A stretch of DNA of 64,000 nucleotides from Holacanthus passer (GCA_025331565.1 JAFREQ010000012.1:11336501-11400500); one strand, 5' to 3'; shown: positions 38,001 through 51,248, counted from the first letter of the stretch. Numbers and translations are program-made. The notes: a model not told the origin generated them from the letters alone.

Positions 38001-40168
38001 ACTGGATCAGTATTCAATGGAGGAAGTCTGCGTCGGCTTCAATGGGGGCAAAGACTGCACGGCGCTGCTGCATCTCTTCTTCGCAGCACTGAAACGGTAA
38101 TGGGGGGAGAAGACGAGATGAGACAATTAGAACGTTTTGGGGTAGGAATGGTTTTATTTAGGACAAAACAAATGACCTGAGAGTTTAAAGATGAAAGGGA
38201 GATACAAATTAAAAACATAATGATGCCACTTCTGCACAACGGGGTATCACAGTGAGGAGGAGTTCAGTAGCAACAAGAGAACAATCTCGGACAAGACAGA
38301 CTACTGTTTGAATTTTTCATCACCTGTATTGAACAGTGAGAGATGGTGATGGTGAAACAGGCGCTTTTTTATCTTTATTTTATTCTCTTCTTTCTCTTTC
38401 TCTATCTCCTGCCACTCTCAGGCGCTATCCAGACGGTAAAGACAAGGTGAAAGCTCTGTATATCCGTATTGTCTCTCCGTTCCCTGAAATGGAGAGATTC
38501 CTTCAGGACACGATAAAAAGGTGAGTCACCAATCTTTCCTATTGCATACTGTTAATTTCTCACAGCTTTATTGTGTGTGTGCTAATACTTAACGGGTGTT
38601 AGCAGTCTGAATGATTGTATATTAAGCCTCTTCTGTCAAAGTGTCCAGGTCCTCTGTGTTACAGTGTGGCAGCTCATTATTTGGCGACGTGTCTCCTGTA
38701 GATATAACCTGGAGCTGTTCTCTGTGGAGGGCAGTATACGGCAGGCGCTGAACGAGGTGCAGGAGAGGAAGCCGGAGCTGAAAGCCGTCCTGATGGGGAC
38801 TAGGAGGAGTGACCCCTACTCACACACACTCACTCCCATCTGTCCCACTGACCCCGGCTGGCCAGACTACATGAGAGTCAACCCGTTACTAGTGAGACAC
38901 ACACACACACAAATGAATTCGATATGCTGTTTCATCAGGTCTCCTATCTTTGGGGATACAGAGCACAAAGCCATATCATCTAAGAGCATGACATCAAAAT
39001 CAACAAGTAATTTATAATAAATCAAAAATACAAGTAACCAAATCACAAGTTACATGGTATATAGTGCTGTGGGAGAAACCGCCTTTGACTAGTAATACAA
39101 ATCTGTTTTCACTGTGCCAGCCAGGCAATTTCTCTTTGTTACACTTAATGTTATTTGCCATCTAGAAGTTTCAGAGTGCAGATCTACAGGGGTGTGAACA
39201 AAATATCATTACACCTGCACAGTTTAATGCACGTCAACAGCCCTGCAGTAACGCTGCATCTGTGAAGCTTTAAATGATGTTATGAATATTTTGTGCCCAA
39301 TATTTTGCCCCTCTCACACATACACATAATAGTAGGTACACCTGCACAATACAATGGTTTCCAGTAAAACCCCAAAACAAATTGCTAGTGTGAGTTGATA
39401 CCTCTGTGACACATTCTCAACAAATATTTAACATTTACAGCTTCACATAATAGAAGTTATTGCAGCTCTGTCGTGCTGGATTGGTTACATCGTGCAGGTT
39501 TTTATGACATGGTCCTTTCTTTGTAGGCAGCAACCTCTGATGTTGCTCTTTCATCTGTTTACTGTATAATAGATGCACATGAGAAGAAACCCAATGTCGC
39601 CTTTCCTGCTTTAGCTTAGATTTGTTAACACAAGGAAATGGCATAATTTTCGAATGGCCGTGAGCAGTCATACTATGACAGCAGTAACGGTGCATGTGAT
39701 ACATATCGGCAGATGCTCAGCAGTTGACCTCATTGTACAATAATTTACTGTTTGTGTGTGCATCTCTAAAGGAATCCACAGAGTAAACTAATGATGAATC
39801 ATTTATACCCCACTTAATTTTTGATGTCTCCCAACACTCTACAGGACTGGACATATCATGACATCTGGTCGTTCTTGAGGACGTTATATGTGCCCTACTG
39901 TATCCTCTATGATAAAGGGTAAGTATACATTCAATCTCTAGCACGTTCTGTATCCTCCGCTTATTCCAGTTTGCACAACGTCACAGCTGAAGCGCAGATT
40001 TCTTGGTCTGAACCCTCTCTGTCGACCCGCAGGTACACTTCACTGGGCAGCATGGACAACACCTGTCGAAACACGGCCCTGCAGGTGGTGGATGAGAGGG
40101 GGGTGACGCGATACAGGCCGGCCTACCTCCTGGAGAATGAAGAAGAGGAGCGAAACTCCCGTGCCTGA
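34940..40168 (+). CDS. flad1: FAD synthase (FMN adenylyltransferase), complete
   Basis: Catalyses FMN + ATP to FAD + diphosphate, the last step of flavin cofactor synthesis, in cytosol and mitochondria. Coding exons: 34940-35035, 35704-36081, 37143-37256, 37353-37620, 37949-38096, 38422-38520, 38702-38891, 39845-39918 and 40033-40168. GT/AG junctions and phases all agree; the product is 500 residues (human cytosolic form about 490). An N-terminal molybdopterin-binding-like domain starts AAILIIGDEILK-GHTLDTN and includes GGIGPTHDDVTFE. The C-terminal PAPS-reductase-like synthase domain has FNGGKDCT at 316-323, LMGTRRSDPYS from 398, and the C-terminus YRPAYLLENEEEERNSRA, nearly identical to human. 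The ATG at 34940 follows aacgcaacc, a fair start context. The 5' part of this exon could encode a targeting sequence in another isoform. Confidence 0.96.
35036..39844 (+). other. flad1 introns
   Basis: Introns longer than 300 bases: 35036-35703, 36082-37142, 37621-37948, 38097-38421 and 38892-39844. Apart from a LINE-type tail at about 36853-36906 and a short (CA)n after the exon-7 donor at about 38897, I see nothing supportable in them. The small open frames inside are without splice support. Confidence 0.6.
36853..36906 (+). repeat. LINE-type 3' tail fragment
   Basis: The stretch gtaaatttccccactgtggg followed by acgaataaaatcttgtctta matches the recurring 3'-end pattern of truncated LINE copies in fish genomes. 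It lies in a flad1 intron. Confidence 0.5.
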
Positions 40169-40372
40169 TGTAGCCTCACTTCTTACCGTGTCACCTGTTG
40201 CTGATTGAGTCTCAGATCTCTGTGGAAAACATGGGGACATTTTTCTGAAGTTGTCGTGCGAAGATTTGCAAAATATGTGCAGAACGAGATCGTGAAGGAA
40301 GCCTCTGCGTGTGCGTGCTGTTTGTTTATATGTGTGGGTCTCAGTCTGAAGTAATGGCTCTCTGTGCTGTTG

Positions 40373-40378
40373 AATAAA
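40373..40378 (+). promoter_or_regulatory. flad1 polyadenylation signal
   Basis: AATAAA lies 205 nt downstream of the flad1 stop codon on the same strand, followed by a T-rich stretch (gtgtcatctttttcc). The spacing and context suit the end of the message. Confidence 0.7.
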
Positions 40379-41512
40379 ACATCAATCTGTGTCATCTTTT
40401 TCCATTGTCATGTTACTATTTTCAGAGGACTCTCGCATGCGGATGGCAGCGTGCGCACGGCTTTCAATATTGCTCTTGATTTATCTTATTCATGAATCCA
40501 TTTGTCTTGTTTCTAAATCCGATAGGAACGATCTGGCCAGATAGACGGCCTCTATCAAAATATATTAGTAAATAATGTGAAAAGGTTTTCTGCCAGGGTG
40601 AGAAAATCAGGGTTTGGAGACTGAGCGTGCAGCAGCTCGGACTCGTGAAGGTCGACCAGCAGGCTCTTATTGATTCATCTGTAGGCTGGAGAAAACACGC
40701 TGAACGTCCAGAATTGCAGACTGCAGCTTATTTAACTGAGCATCTCTTCATTTGGGGGGGAAAAAAACAACAAAACTCCACCTTGATGTTGCAGCTCCCT
40801 TGACGCACCTCAAGGGGGCGTTGTTCTCACTTTTTCCATTTAGCATCAGTGATTACAAAAAAAATTACCTCCTCTGTTTCCAGACATGATTGAATCCAGG
40901 CTCATCGATCCGCCCTCTCTCTCTCTCTCTCTCTCCCCCCGCCTGGAGATTAGTCAACGCCGCGCAGCGAGGATCGATACCGGCCGATCTAATAAAGCGG
41001 GTCGCTTACGAGGCCACCGCGGGGTTGCACACACTGTTACACCGGCAATTACCACCTCCAGCCCGCCCCCCTCCTCCACCACCACCACCACCGGAGCCCC
41101 AACTTATCTGTCCGGGGCTTCACGGCCTGCTTGATTTATTAATAATAACAGTAATAAAAGAGGCAATGAACAGAGGCTTCATGATCACAGCAGAAATGTA
41201 ATGATGTGATAAACAAGGTTTGCAATGATGATGTTTGTGTGCAGGGAAATTAATACACTCACAATCTGAGACATGATCCATTTATGTGACTCCAACTTTG
41301 TCCCAATTTAAGTCTGTAATAAGATTTTTTAATGGTGTTTTTTTTCCACTTGTGGGTTTATTCTAAATTAGTTTCTCAATTACTTTTAGTGTCTATAATG
41401 CTGTAATGTAATTTTAGTGATATGTTACAGTATGATCATCTTTCATCTCGCAGTAAATTTAGTTTCATGTTGAAAGTAACTACTCATTTAAGTACTGTGT
41501 CTCCTACTTGAA

Positions 41513-41640
41513 TATTTCAAGTTACTTTATACTTCTAAAATCCTACTCCACTTACATTTCAGAGAGAGAGATTGTATTTTATAGTCCACCACTTTTTATC
41601 TGACAGCTACACTTATGAGTTAGGTCTTCTTTCTGTTTAA
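41513..41640. repeat. Dispersed fish repeat fragment
   Basis: Contains ttactttatacttct, ctccacttacatttcagaga and tttttatctgacagctac, the pattern of a repeat found widely in fish genomes (family from memory). No protein frame. Confidence 0.5.
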
Positions 41641-41681
41641 GATTTAGATAAACATAGAAAGCACAATATAATCTAAATCAG

Positions 41682-42000
41682 TGGTTCCCAACCTTTTTGA
41701 CCCTGCACCAGTAAACACATTTCATATGAGATGTCGGCCACTAGAGAGTGTTTTCCACCCCCAACATCCCATTTGGTTTGATTTAAATAACTGTTCAAAG
41801 AGGCATCAATATTTCATAAAAAAACAAAGATAAATCCAAAAAAATGAAGATTAATTTGTGTAGCAGAACTTTGTTTTTTCTTCTATCCATCCCTCATTAA
41901 TCATGTCAGGACCCCCTCAGATTCATCTTGTGATACTTGCTCGACATTATTGATGTGAAACATTTGAAACCGGCTCCACCTCAAAGTGGCTACAACAGTA
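41682..42000. mobile_element. hAT-type relic (CAGTGGTTCCCAACC end)
   Basis: Starts with cagtggttcccaaccttttt, the well-known terminal sequence of many vertebrate hAT copies, and continues with related internal sequence such as ggaccccctcagattcatct. The matching right terminus was not found, so it is truncated and the right boundary given is approximate. Confidence 0.6.
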
Positions 42001-45000
42001 ACACGCAGTGAAAGATCACAATACCATGACTGCATTTACAATCACTACACACAAACCAGTGATGTTAAATTGATTTTGACACGTGTATGATATCTTTCTA
42101 AACTTTATTACCTTTGTCCTTCTGTTCTGTTGTCTTCCACAGTTTTATCTTCATCCTCTTTCAGATGTCACTCCATCACTCTCACTTGACTGTTTCATCC
42201 TTCATGTTTGTCTTGGCTTCACTACTGTATCCAGCCATCCAGCTGTAGTCATCACAACACTTCCTTCCTCGCTGCCTTTCCTGTGTTTTATAACTCTGGA
42301 TTTTTGTCCTGCTTATGAATTTCAAAATGAGGTTTTGATTTTGAACTGTAAGAAAAAAACATCTTGAGTGACATATTGTGAGGATATGGGTATTGACTAG
42401 GGGCCTAAAAGTATCCGGACTAAAATATATTTTTTTTGTGTGTGGTCCTCGACTGCATATTCATGAATATCTTTTTTTTTTTTTTTAATTTCACACTTTT
42501 GTGCTTTTGAAACAGGGTCTGTTTGAAATCTACAAAACTGCAAACAAAACATTCTTGAAATTCTGATACAGCAACTTTGGAGTCATTTGAGACAAAGTGG
42601 AACAAACAGGATTTTTTTTAAAAAGTGTTTTTCCTCCTGTGCATATTTAAAATTAATTGGTTCTCCAAAGGCAGATTTTAGGTCGGCTGGTGGAAGTAAG
42701 ATCACCGCAGCCACTTAAGGTGATGCGAGGATAAGGAGAACTGGGGTGATCAGAGTCACCTCCTCCGCATTAGTTCCATAACTCTTTGCTTCTCCACTGA
42801 TACACTCCAGTGTTTCTCTCCAAACATCCCAGGTGGGACTTTAAGGTATAACAGAATCCACATCTAACGCTGTGTGTGAAATGGACTCAGCATGACTTAA
42901 GATCACTCGGTGTGACTTTGTACAAAAACATGTGACAAGCTTTGATATCGGAGTGAACTATCCATTTCAGATGCAAGCCTGCCTTGGTGACTGTGATGCT
43001 TTTCTCTAAAGGAATATGTTCCTAATCCAATTCCTCAGCAGTTCCTGCAGTGTAAAACGAGACTTGAAGCAGCATGAGACAGCAATTCAGGCAATGTCCT
43101 AGGAGGGATGCTTAACACAGAGGATGAATAGACACTCCGTTGTCAGAAAGCATCAGGAGAGAAGGGAGACCTTTGAGTCTATGCAAATTACCAACCCATC
43201 TGCATGTAAAGCCAATCGACCAGAACATGGGAAATAGGATGTTCAGTATCAAAGTGTCACACATTAAAAGTGGATGAAAGTAAGAGAGAAAGAAAGGAAA
43301 GGAGAAAGTGGGAGGGAGAATGAGGAAGGAGGCTGCTTTGCTTGCTGCCATGTGAAGTGTGACTGACTTAGCTCGTTTGTGTCTGGTTTTGGTGTGTTCA
43401 AATAAAAGCCAGCCTCATAATCCTAAGTTTGTCACAGCTCGCAGTCCGGTACACAGAACCAAGACCCCCTGCTCGAAGCTGCACACATGGGATGCGTTCA
43501 GAAATGCCTTTCACACAGCGGGCTCGCTTTAATATAAAGGGGCCAGGGTCTGTGAAGCTTCAACCAGCATGCTGAAAACTGATGAGAAAAAATCAGCTCA
43601 GCTCAACTCAACTGGAGCTCATTTGCACTCAGCAGCCACAACTTAAACATGGTGCAGGGTGTTAGAAAGATGAGAGATGTTTAACACTAGAAAGGCCTGG
43701 CCAATGTCAACTGATTCCTGTTTTGAAAGATTACGCCTGGATTTGAAGCATTCAGAACGTCCTGCCATGACTTCTCTGAGGCTAATTTCATGTATGATTC
43801 AATGTAAAATTTCCAAGATCCGGCATGGAAATGATATTTATGTTTACCTCTTTCAGATGACATCTTTTCAGTATTGACAGTTAGCATTTCAAATGTTTTT
43901 CAGAGCATCCTTGGCTCGCTCTTATGTACATGAAATTAATGTATGTGAATGAGAACACATTGACATAAAAGACAAGTTAGTCGATATGTAAGTTGACTCT
44001 TGCTTAACACCAAAACAGCTACCGTGCATTTCTTTCTTCCTTGTCATAATCTGGTTCATCCACATTTGTCACCATTCATGTGACACACTGGAAAGTCCTG
44101 CTTTGTGAGCATACAGCAGAAATAATTACACTGTTGCTGGCTACCTGACATGTGTGAAGGATGTGAATAAGTGTTTGACGAGCAGACGAGGATAGTTCAG
44201 TCTTTATTTAGAACAAACTCTGCCTACACCCAAAGAGGAAATAAAAGCCTCACCTGGAAATTAAATAACGCACCGATTCATCAAGGCTGCAAAATTATTC
44301 AATGATAATCCTCTGAGACTTTCACAACCCAAAGTCTCAACCAAAAAAAAAAAAAACATTGAGCAATGCATGAAACCTGGTTGTGAGCCATATGTTTTTT
44401 ATGCTTATAACAGAAATCTTAATGTAAATGATGCAGTATATCATTTCATACAAATGCGCACTATATTAAAAAGAAATCTAACAGCATTAAAACCGGATTT
44501 CTTCAAAGCTGGGTGTGTTGTGACGTGACATCTCCAATAATGAATGTGCAAATGCAAATGTGTTATTTCAATAGACTCATCTATTTCAAATGATTTTCTT
44601 CAGTGGTTTTTAGGTGACATTTTAAATCTGCAATTTGAGAAATGATTCAACACATGCGATTTTTCTTGGGTAAGTTTTGGCCTGTCTGATGTGTTTATCA
44701 CAGTCAAACTTTAAAACTTGCAATAATTTACTGTCATATTTACCTAATAAATCAAAAATTACCACACAGCAGTTTTAAAGCTTAAAGGTCTCTGCGTCTG
44801 TGCATGCAAACCTCCATTATGGTGCTATGAATTTTTCATTACACAAAGCAATATTTTCTATAATTTGCTTTGTTTTCGTTCTGTATATACAGTCTATGAA
44901 GTAAAGTGTGGTGCAACTATTGATCAACTGTGAGGGCTTTTGAAAATACCCCTACATGTGTCACTGAGAAAAGAAGTGAAGCGAAACCTCCCAGAATAAA

Positions 45001-45184
45001 TAAAGGGGGATATTCTTCTTATTCTGAAGAATCTAAAGGCATTTAAGTAGCAGGTCTGCTTGTTAAAACTTCACAGATTTAACATCTTAAGTCAGCTTTT
45101 TACTCTCCACTGCATCAAGGGTCAGATATTCACCCTGGGAAATATATACTGTATCTGATTATAAAGTGTTGAAAAAGTAGACGC

Positions 45185-46310
45185 AATATGTGCAAGAGAT
45201 GTCGAGTAACATTTGGCTGATTGCTGGAGACTTAAACCTCGTCCTTGATCTTGATACAGTTGAGAGCTTCTTTGCAGGACAATATAAGACTGCACACACA
45301 GCTGCGACGTTACCTTGAGGAGTACATAACACTCAATGCTGCTTATAGACATGCAAGAGCGACAGCACCCAACAGAAAAACACACTTTTCTTGTTCACCG
45401 AGCTTCTGCTGCTTCATGTTAGAAGATGCAGTGTTTTACGTCCAGAGCTGTGAGATTAAGAGGTCGGGAGATTCAAACTGATTCAGTACCATTTCCTGAT
45501 GCAAAAAAGTTTTTGGAGGTAGATGTGGGGAGTTATGGGCAGGAATGACAAATATTAGACTAGTGAGTTGGAAAGATCAGTGGAGCTGTGAAATCTCAAA
45601 CTTGCTCTGCTCATCATTTACAGCCCCATCTTGGTGACAACAGTTAAAACACAGCGGAAGTAGTGCATTAATAAATCCTTAATTACAAAAAGAATACAGC
45701 ATTTTAACAAAACGTGTCTAGAATAATAGATTTAAGGATTCAGTTTCAGTGCTGGCTACATCTTCTGAATCCTTGCAAGTTTTTGCTAAAATGTACCTGA
45801 TGAAGGCTTCGATGGACAGAAGAAAACCAGCTCGGCCTTGTATCACTTCACTGACCAAAGGAGGTGAAGTGCTTATTTTCATGGATGCTGTGACCTCAAT
45901 AAAAAAGGCCAACAAATGAATTCAAAATATTGTTTTTTTTTTCTTCAAGGACTTATGATCTTGAGGCATTTTTTTTTTCAAATAAGGACACTCATAAGGA
46001 CACTTCCCGCAACAGGGCGCCTTCTCACCTCACCTCTGCTCACCTTGGTTCCGAAATATGTGAAATATACACTGGTCAGGATTCACAACAAGAACGTCGC
46101 TACTGATCAAGGTGTTGATTACACGCTGGGAACCTCATTATCCTTCCAAAAGTCAAGGAAAGTCTTGAGGAGCATGTCTCCGAGACATCTACTCAACTCT
46201 GAAAAGAAAGCCAGATTTGATTTATTTCATTCATTTATTCAGCTGGTTAAATTTTTTGCTGTAAAATGCATTCAAGTATTTAATTATATTTTTTCCCTTT
46301 AAAAACTTGT
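45185..46310 (+). mobile_element. Decayed L1-like LINE ORF2 remnant
   Basis: At about 45213 the plus strand reads WLIAGDLNLVLDLDTV, which resembles the GDFN-type endonuclease motif of L1-like retrotransposons. It continues, after frameshifts, with LEEYITLNAAY and PNRKTHFSC, which fit the segment following that motif. At about 46005 a frame reads QQGAFSPHLCS, close to the reverse-transcriptase RQG-PLSPLLF motif. Stops and frame changes throughout show it is long dead. Boundaries are approximate. Confidence 0.5.
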
Positions 46311-49071
46311 GCCACTTGTCCCATTTGAATGTCTCAATCCAAGTAATTACAAAATAACTATATAAGCATTGTTTGCTTCTATTAATAGTCAGAGTTTAGT
46401 ATCTCGGAAGATGTAATCGACACGGGAATCCGAGCCTTAAATAATCAGCCCAAGTCCAATTAGATATAGACCAACTCATGTCAACAGAACCTGCTGTGTT
46501 GAAATTTGACACAGTGTAATTACAGTGTCATGGAAAAGGAGAGCTGCAATATGGATATGCAGTAAGGGTTTCTTTTTGTCAGGCAGATGTTTAAAACTAA
46601 ATTTGTTGTCCCACAAATTGTTTATGATCACAGTCGTCCCCCAGAAAGCCTCGGAGGAAGCTTTGACGTGGGATTTTCATGATCTTCTAAATTTATATAA
46701 TATGGCAACATCTGTTCACAATTATGAAGTTTATTTTGGAGGGTGAGCTCAGTTCCAGCTGGAGCACATCGACACACAGAGGACTTGTTCAAAATATCAA
46801 CAGTGACGAGCACAAAAGACGTTCTGAGAATATCAGATTCCCGTCTGGAATCAAAGATGAAACACAGAAAAAAAAATGAATATCACACTATTGCATAAAG
46901 GCTTTGGTTTGCGCATGCTTTTGCTGGAGTAAACAGCCATACAGTTTTCACACAGCTAGAATGGAAGTGGACACAGGCCCGGTTTACTGCTGCTGCTTTT
47001 TAAGTCCTTTTCCTTTTACACTGGTCTAAAAGTATGATTTCAGTGTGCTTACTTCATCATTCACAATGGAAAGAGAATATAAACATGGGCTTTGGAAATT
47101 TCTACGTGAAGGTCAAAATCAAAGGCAGTTCATAACATGCCTCAACAGTGACAAACATGTCATCAGAAAAGATCATAAACCATGAAATAGGAGCATTAGC
47201 CCCATTATCCAGGAAATTGCCTTTCTGGCTTCACAAGAGGCTCGACATTACAGCCGACATAAATGGAAATGCATTTACAGCTTATTTGGATGTACACTTC
47301 TATATTTAAAGCACAAAACAAAAACTCTCCTCTTGCTCTACCACAGTTGTGTGTTTACTGAGAATAAATACAGTTACTACTTTAAGGTCGATGTATTGGC
47401 AATGATTCTTCTGGGTCTATTAATACCAGGAGTCTATTGGGTATCTGAGTCTTGTCAGACTTTGGCCGCCCATAGATAAAAACTCAGCTCAATATTCCAC
47501 TGGCTTTCTCACATTACAGTGGCCTCTTACACCACAAGGTCATTCTCAAGTCCCTGAAGTCTCCTTATCTCCATACTCCTGTGTATTACACTGGCTGTGT
47601 GTCTTCTGCAAATAAAGTTGTGTGTGCGGTCACCGAGACCTGCGGTTGGATAAAATATCGATACTCTCAAAAGTTAAAAGACGACCGACCCAAAGCTTTT
47701 AAATGCAATCGTATTTATTTTGTTGTCTTGCCGTGTAAAAAAAAAAGGCTCAGATTGCAGTTGGCTCTTCACAGAAGAAGCTACATTCTTCACTAAAATG
47801 TGAAAGCAGAACACGTTACACACACATAAAGAAATCAAAAACAAATTCCTAGTTTACATGATTGTAAAATTCTACATCACTGAAATTATTTAACAAATAT
47901 TCAAAGGAATTTAGGAAATGAACATAAAAAAAACAAATGGCATGAATGGTGTGATTTACATCATGTTACCCAAAACATGTAGAGAAAAAGTATGTTAAGT
48001 GCCACCAATGTAGTTTTTTTTTTTTTTAAAGATAGAATAAACTATAGATTTTCTGAGGGCAAGTCACTCGAATATTGTAGGGAAATAATTATGTAACTTT
48101 AGAAATATATCATTTTGAAAAATACACAGCAACATTATCTCTAATTTCAATTTTTAAAAAATCAGGAAAATATATGAACTGTTAATTTCATTGGGATATT
48201 TTTTCTTAACTGATGAAAGTGATTCCTTTAAAAAACAATTTGGCAAATTAATTCCACCATTAAATCATTTAGCTTGTGAAACTACATCATAGCAGAGCAT
48301 ATTGAAACTATACCAGTAAATGCATATATATCCACAGTATAAATCATTGCTTGTGTATGCAAAGGAGCATTTTATGTCAGACCTTTGCACTTAAATATCA
48401 GAGATCTGTTCTCACTAAAACGTTGAATAATGTCGTTAATATATTTCATTTTGCAGAATATATTAACTATACAGTGAAACCTAAAATCAAGGATCCTGCG
48501 TAAAAAAACAAAACAACAACAACAAAAAAGGAACAAAAAGCCTGTGTGCATATCTGCACACCTGGCTGGTCAGCATGAGCATCAACCAGTCAGCATCCTC
48601 AGCGGTCCGCAGCGTGCACAGTGGAGCGAGACGAGCTGATGCTCTGCGTTTACCCATAAACCCCTCTGTTCTGTGCTTGATTCTGAAGCAGACAGAAGCG
48701 AGGGGAGGCAGAACAAACAGGGTCCAATCAGAGAGGACAAACTCTGTCCCAGGTCCCATTTTTATATCACCATCCTGCACCAAAATCTAGTGTCCAGTTT
48801 CTGAGTTTCTGACCAACCCAGTCCAACTCCAGTTAAACCAGTTTGATCCCAGTAGGGGGCGCAGCAGCCCTGCCTGACTATTCCAGAATATTCCCCATTT
48901 CCTCCTAAAATGCCAAAATCTAATGAGTTACAAAAGTTTAACACAGTTAGAAAACTCAGATGCAAATAAGGCAGTTTAAAAAGTCAAGTGATTGTCTGCC
49001 CATGTCAGAGACACAAGTCACCAGCGAACTGACTGACCTCCAGCTTCAGCCCCTCCGTACAGTAGTATGTG
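46311..49071. other. Region downstream of the ephrin gene
   Basis: No supportable exon. The sequence is AT-rich, most strongly at 47800-48480. A stretch at 48560-48860 is less AT-rich but has no plausible coding frame. Part of it may be ephrin 3' UTR on the minus strand. Confidence 0.4.
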
Positions 49072-49077
49072 TTTATT
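49072..49077 (-). promoter_or_regulatory. Candidate ephrin polyadenylation signal
   Basis: AATAAA on the minus strand, about 460 nt beyond the ephrin stop codon. It is the nearest clear hexamer I noticed; more distal ends are possible. Confidence 0.35.
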
Positions 49078-49539
49078 TGGCCACTTTTTAACTGGAGGCA
49101 AAAAGAAGTAAACCCAACACAATATGAGAAACAGAATGAGGAGGAGAGATGAGAAAGTGAGAAAAGTTCCCGACAGACTCATTGTTCTTTTTGGCATCAG
49201 AGTGGGATATGAGTCTTATGACTAGTTCTACGTGTAATATTCTGCTCTACTACTTACACAAGAGGTGGGAGAGGAAAATAACAAGAAATGAATCAGTGTG
49301 ATTCGGCCTGTCAGTCCCTGAGTCACCGTGGTCCTGTTCTGGAGAAGACACCTGATTTTTCCTGGAATTTCATAAACAGTCACAATGTCATATGTGTCAT
49401 TTGCGATAGCTTAGCGTAGCTTGCATTGTGTCATTCACTGTCTGAGTGTTGATTGCATTGAGTACTTGTAGGTCTGAGTAACATCTCCTGATGCGAAGGA
49501 GAACGGGTGCCAGGTCAGCCGCCAGGACGGACGAGGAAG

Positions 49540-49628
49540 TCAGGTAGTCAGCAGGATGAGGACGAGGACGAGGATGAGAGGGGGTGAAGCTGTCCTCAGT
49601 GAGCAAACACTACGTGGAGATACAGTTT
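49540..49628 (-). CDS. efna4: Ephrin-A last exon: GPI-anchor signal
   Basis: Acceptor cttctctctttcag precedes 49628. The frame reads ETVSPRSVCSLRTASPP, then a run of Leu/Val/Ile, and stops at TGA 49542-49540. Small residues ahead of a hydrophobic C-terminus fit GPI attachment and cleavage. Confidence 0.85.
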
Positions 49629-51212
49629 CTGAAAGAGAGAAGAAAACTTTATGAATGAAGTATGTACGAAACTCGCTATATGACCATAAGTATGTGGACA
49701 AAAAAGTTAGGACCAGTTTTCCGGGGTTCGCGCCATTAATTCCAGTTTTTGAAAATCTTAATGATACAGTATATAATGGTATCACAGGCAATGGTGTGCC
49801 TCCTAACTTTGTGACAGTCTGCGGAAGTGCCTTGTTTTCTGAGTTTTGGGGCGTATTTGTATTTCTCTACACAGAGGCCAGACCTCAACCCCATCTAGCA
49901 CCTTTAGGATGAAATGGAGTGCAGACTGTGAGCCAGGCCTCATCGCCCCTGTATCACTGATGCTCCCAGAAGAGAGAAGGATGTCACAGAAGCACATTGT
50001 TTTGGGAAGAGATCAAATATTGGTATAATGTTTTTTTGGCTGTCCACATACTTTTGGCCAAGTAGAGCATTTTTCTAGTTGACTAATTTCTATTACTGAC
50101 AAATATGTATGCTCTCATTTGCAGCTATAACTGTTTCATGCAAATAAACCACATTTGAACTTGAACTTGAGAGAGACAGACAGATAAAAACACACACAAA
50201 TAAGACATATACAAACATACAGATGCATCATAAAGATGCCTAATCTTAAGGAACAAATTGGGTTTAAAATGTTGCATCTCACCTTGTATTTGTTTTGAAC
50301 CCTCTGATGCTGATATAAGAGAGAGAGAGGAGAGAAGATTTAGATAAAGTTGAGGCACAGAAACAAGTTGCTGATTAGTCATTTTTTTTCATGCTTAACT
50401 TTCTCAATAAAGCTACGGCTCTGTGGAACAAAATAAGCAAGAAACAGACAAATGACCAGGGGAAGGTATTTACCATTACTCAAAGCCTAACGCCATGAAA
50501 AATGAGTACTGACTGGCTGTGCAACCCTAAATATGTCCCCTATGCAAATTCTCTTAAAGGTCGGATAAAAAAAGAGCTTGAGAAGCACGGCAACAGGAAA
50601 AGATAGTGTTATGGAAATTAGGAGGAGTAAGAATGATCGAGATTATACAGAGGGGATACAGGAAATGAAAAAGAAGGGGGGAAAAAACACAAGAAAATTC
50701 AAAATGACAGAGCGAAACCAAGAAGTGGACAGAAGATGAAAGGAGGAGCGGTGGAGACCCGAGTGAGAAAGTACGGTGAAAAAAAGAAGGTTGGAAAGAT
50801 TGAAACAAGGTCAGACAGAGAGAAAAGGGAGGGAGAGAAAGAGACGGGATAGGGGGGTGTTTGTGTCTGGGCGTCACTTTCTCAGCAGGGGGCGGACTAA
50901 AAGGAAATAATGGAGGAGAAGGATGGACGGATGGTGAGGAAGAAGGGACGGGGAGGGGTGGGAGAGCTGGTGGAGAGAAGAGGAAAAGGACGAAAAAAAA
51001 ATACAGGTAGTGAGACTAAAAAGCGGAAACGGTTAAAAACCCTTTAGAAAAGGGAGCCGCAGCGTAACATCAGCGAGAGAGGACAGAGGGGTCAGGAAAC
51101 TGGGATGAGGCTGCACAATTGCAGCCGTTATTAAATCGATCCACGGCCTTGAACCCACCTCTGACACTGCAACCCCACGCAAGACTCACACAAACACACG
51201 CGAACATGCACG

Positions 51213-51248
<36 letters not shown>

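Larger units (their letters stand above)
40400..45160. other. Intergenic region between flad1 and the ephrin gene, left part
   Basis: No coding exon found. It holds a (CT)n run at 40914-40936 next to a CpG-dense patch at about 40950-41035, two transposon relics at 41513-42000, and AT-rich filler with poly-T and poly-A runs (about 42470, 44343). A fragment ending tatacagtctatg at about 44882-44899 resembles the terminal repeat of the MITE at 2610-3185. Homologues of ZBTB7B or ADAM15 were not seen. Confidence 0.45.

Noticed and set aside
20270..49500. Search for pygo2, cks1b, zbtb7b and adam15 expected from human synteny
   Set aside because: No exon encoding a PHD finger, CKS fold, BTB/zinc fingers or metalloprotease motif was recognised in the gaps; very short exons could have been overlooked by eye.
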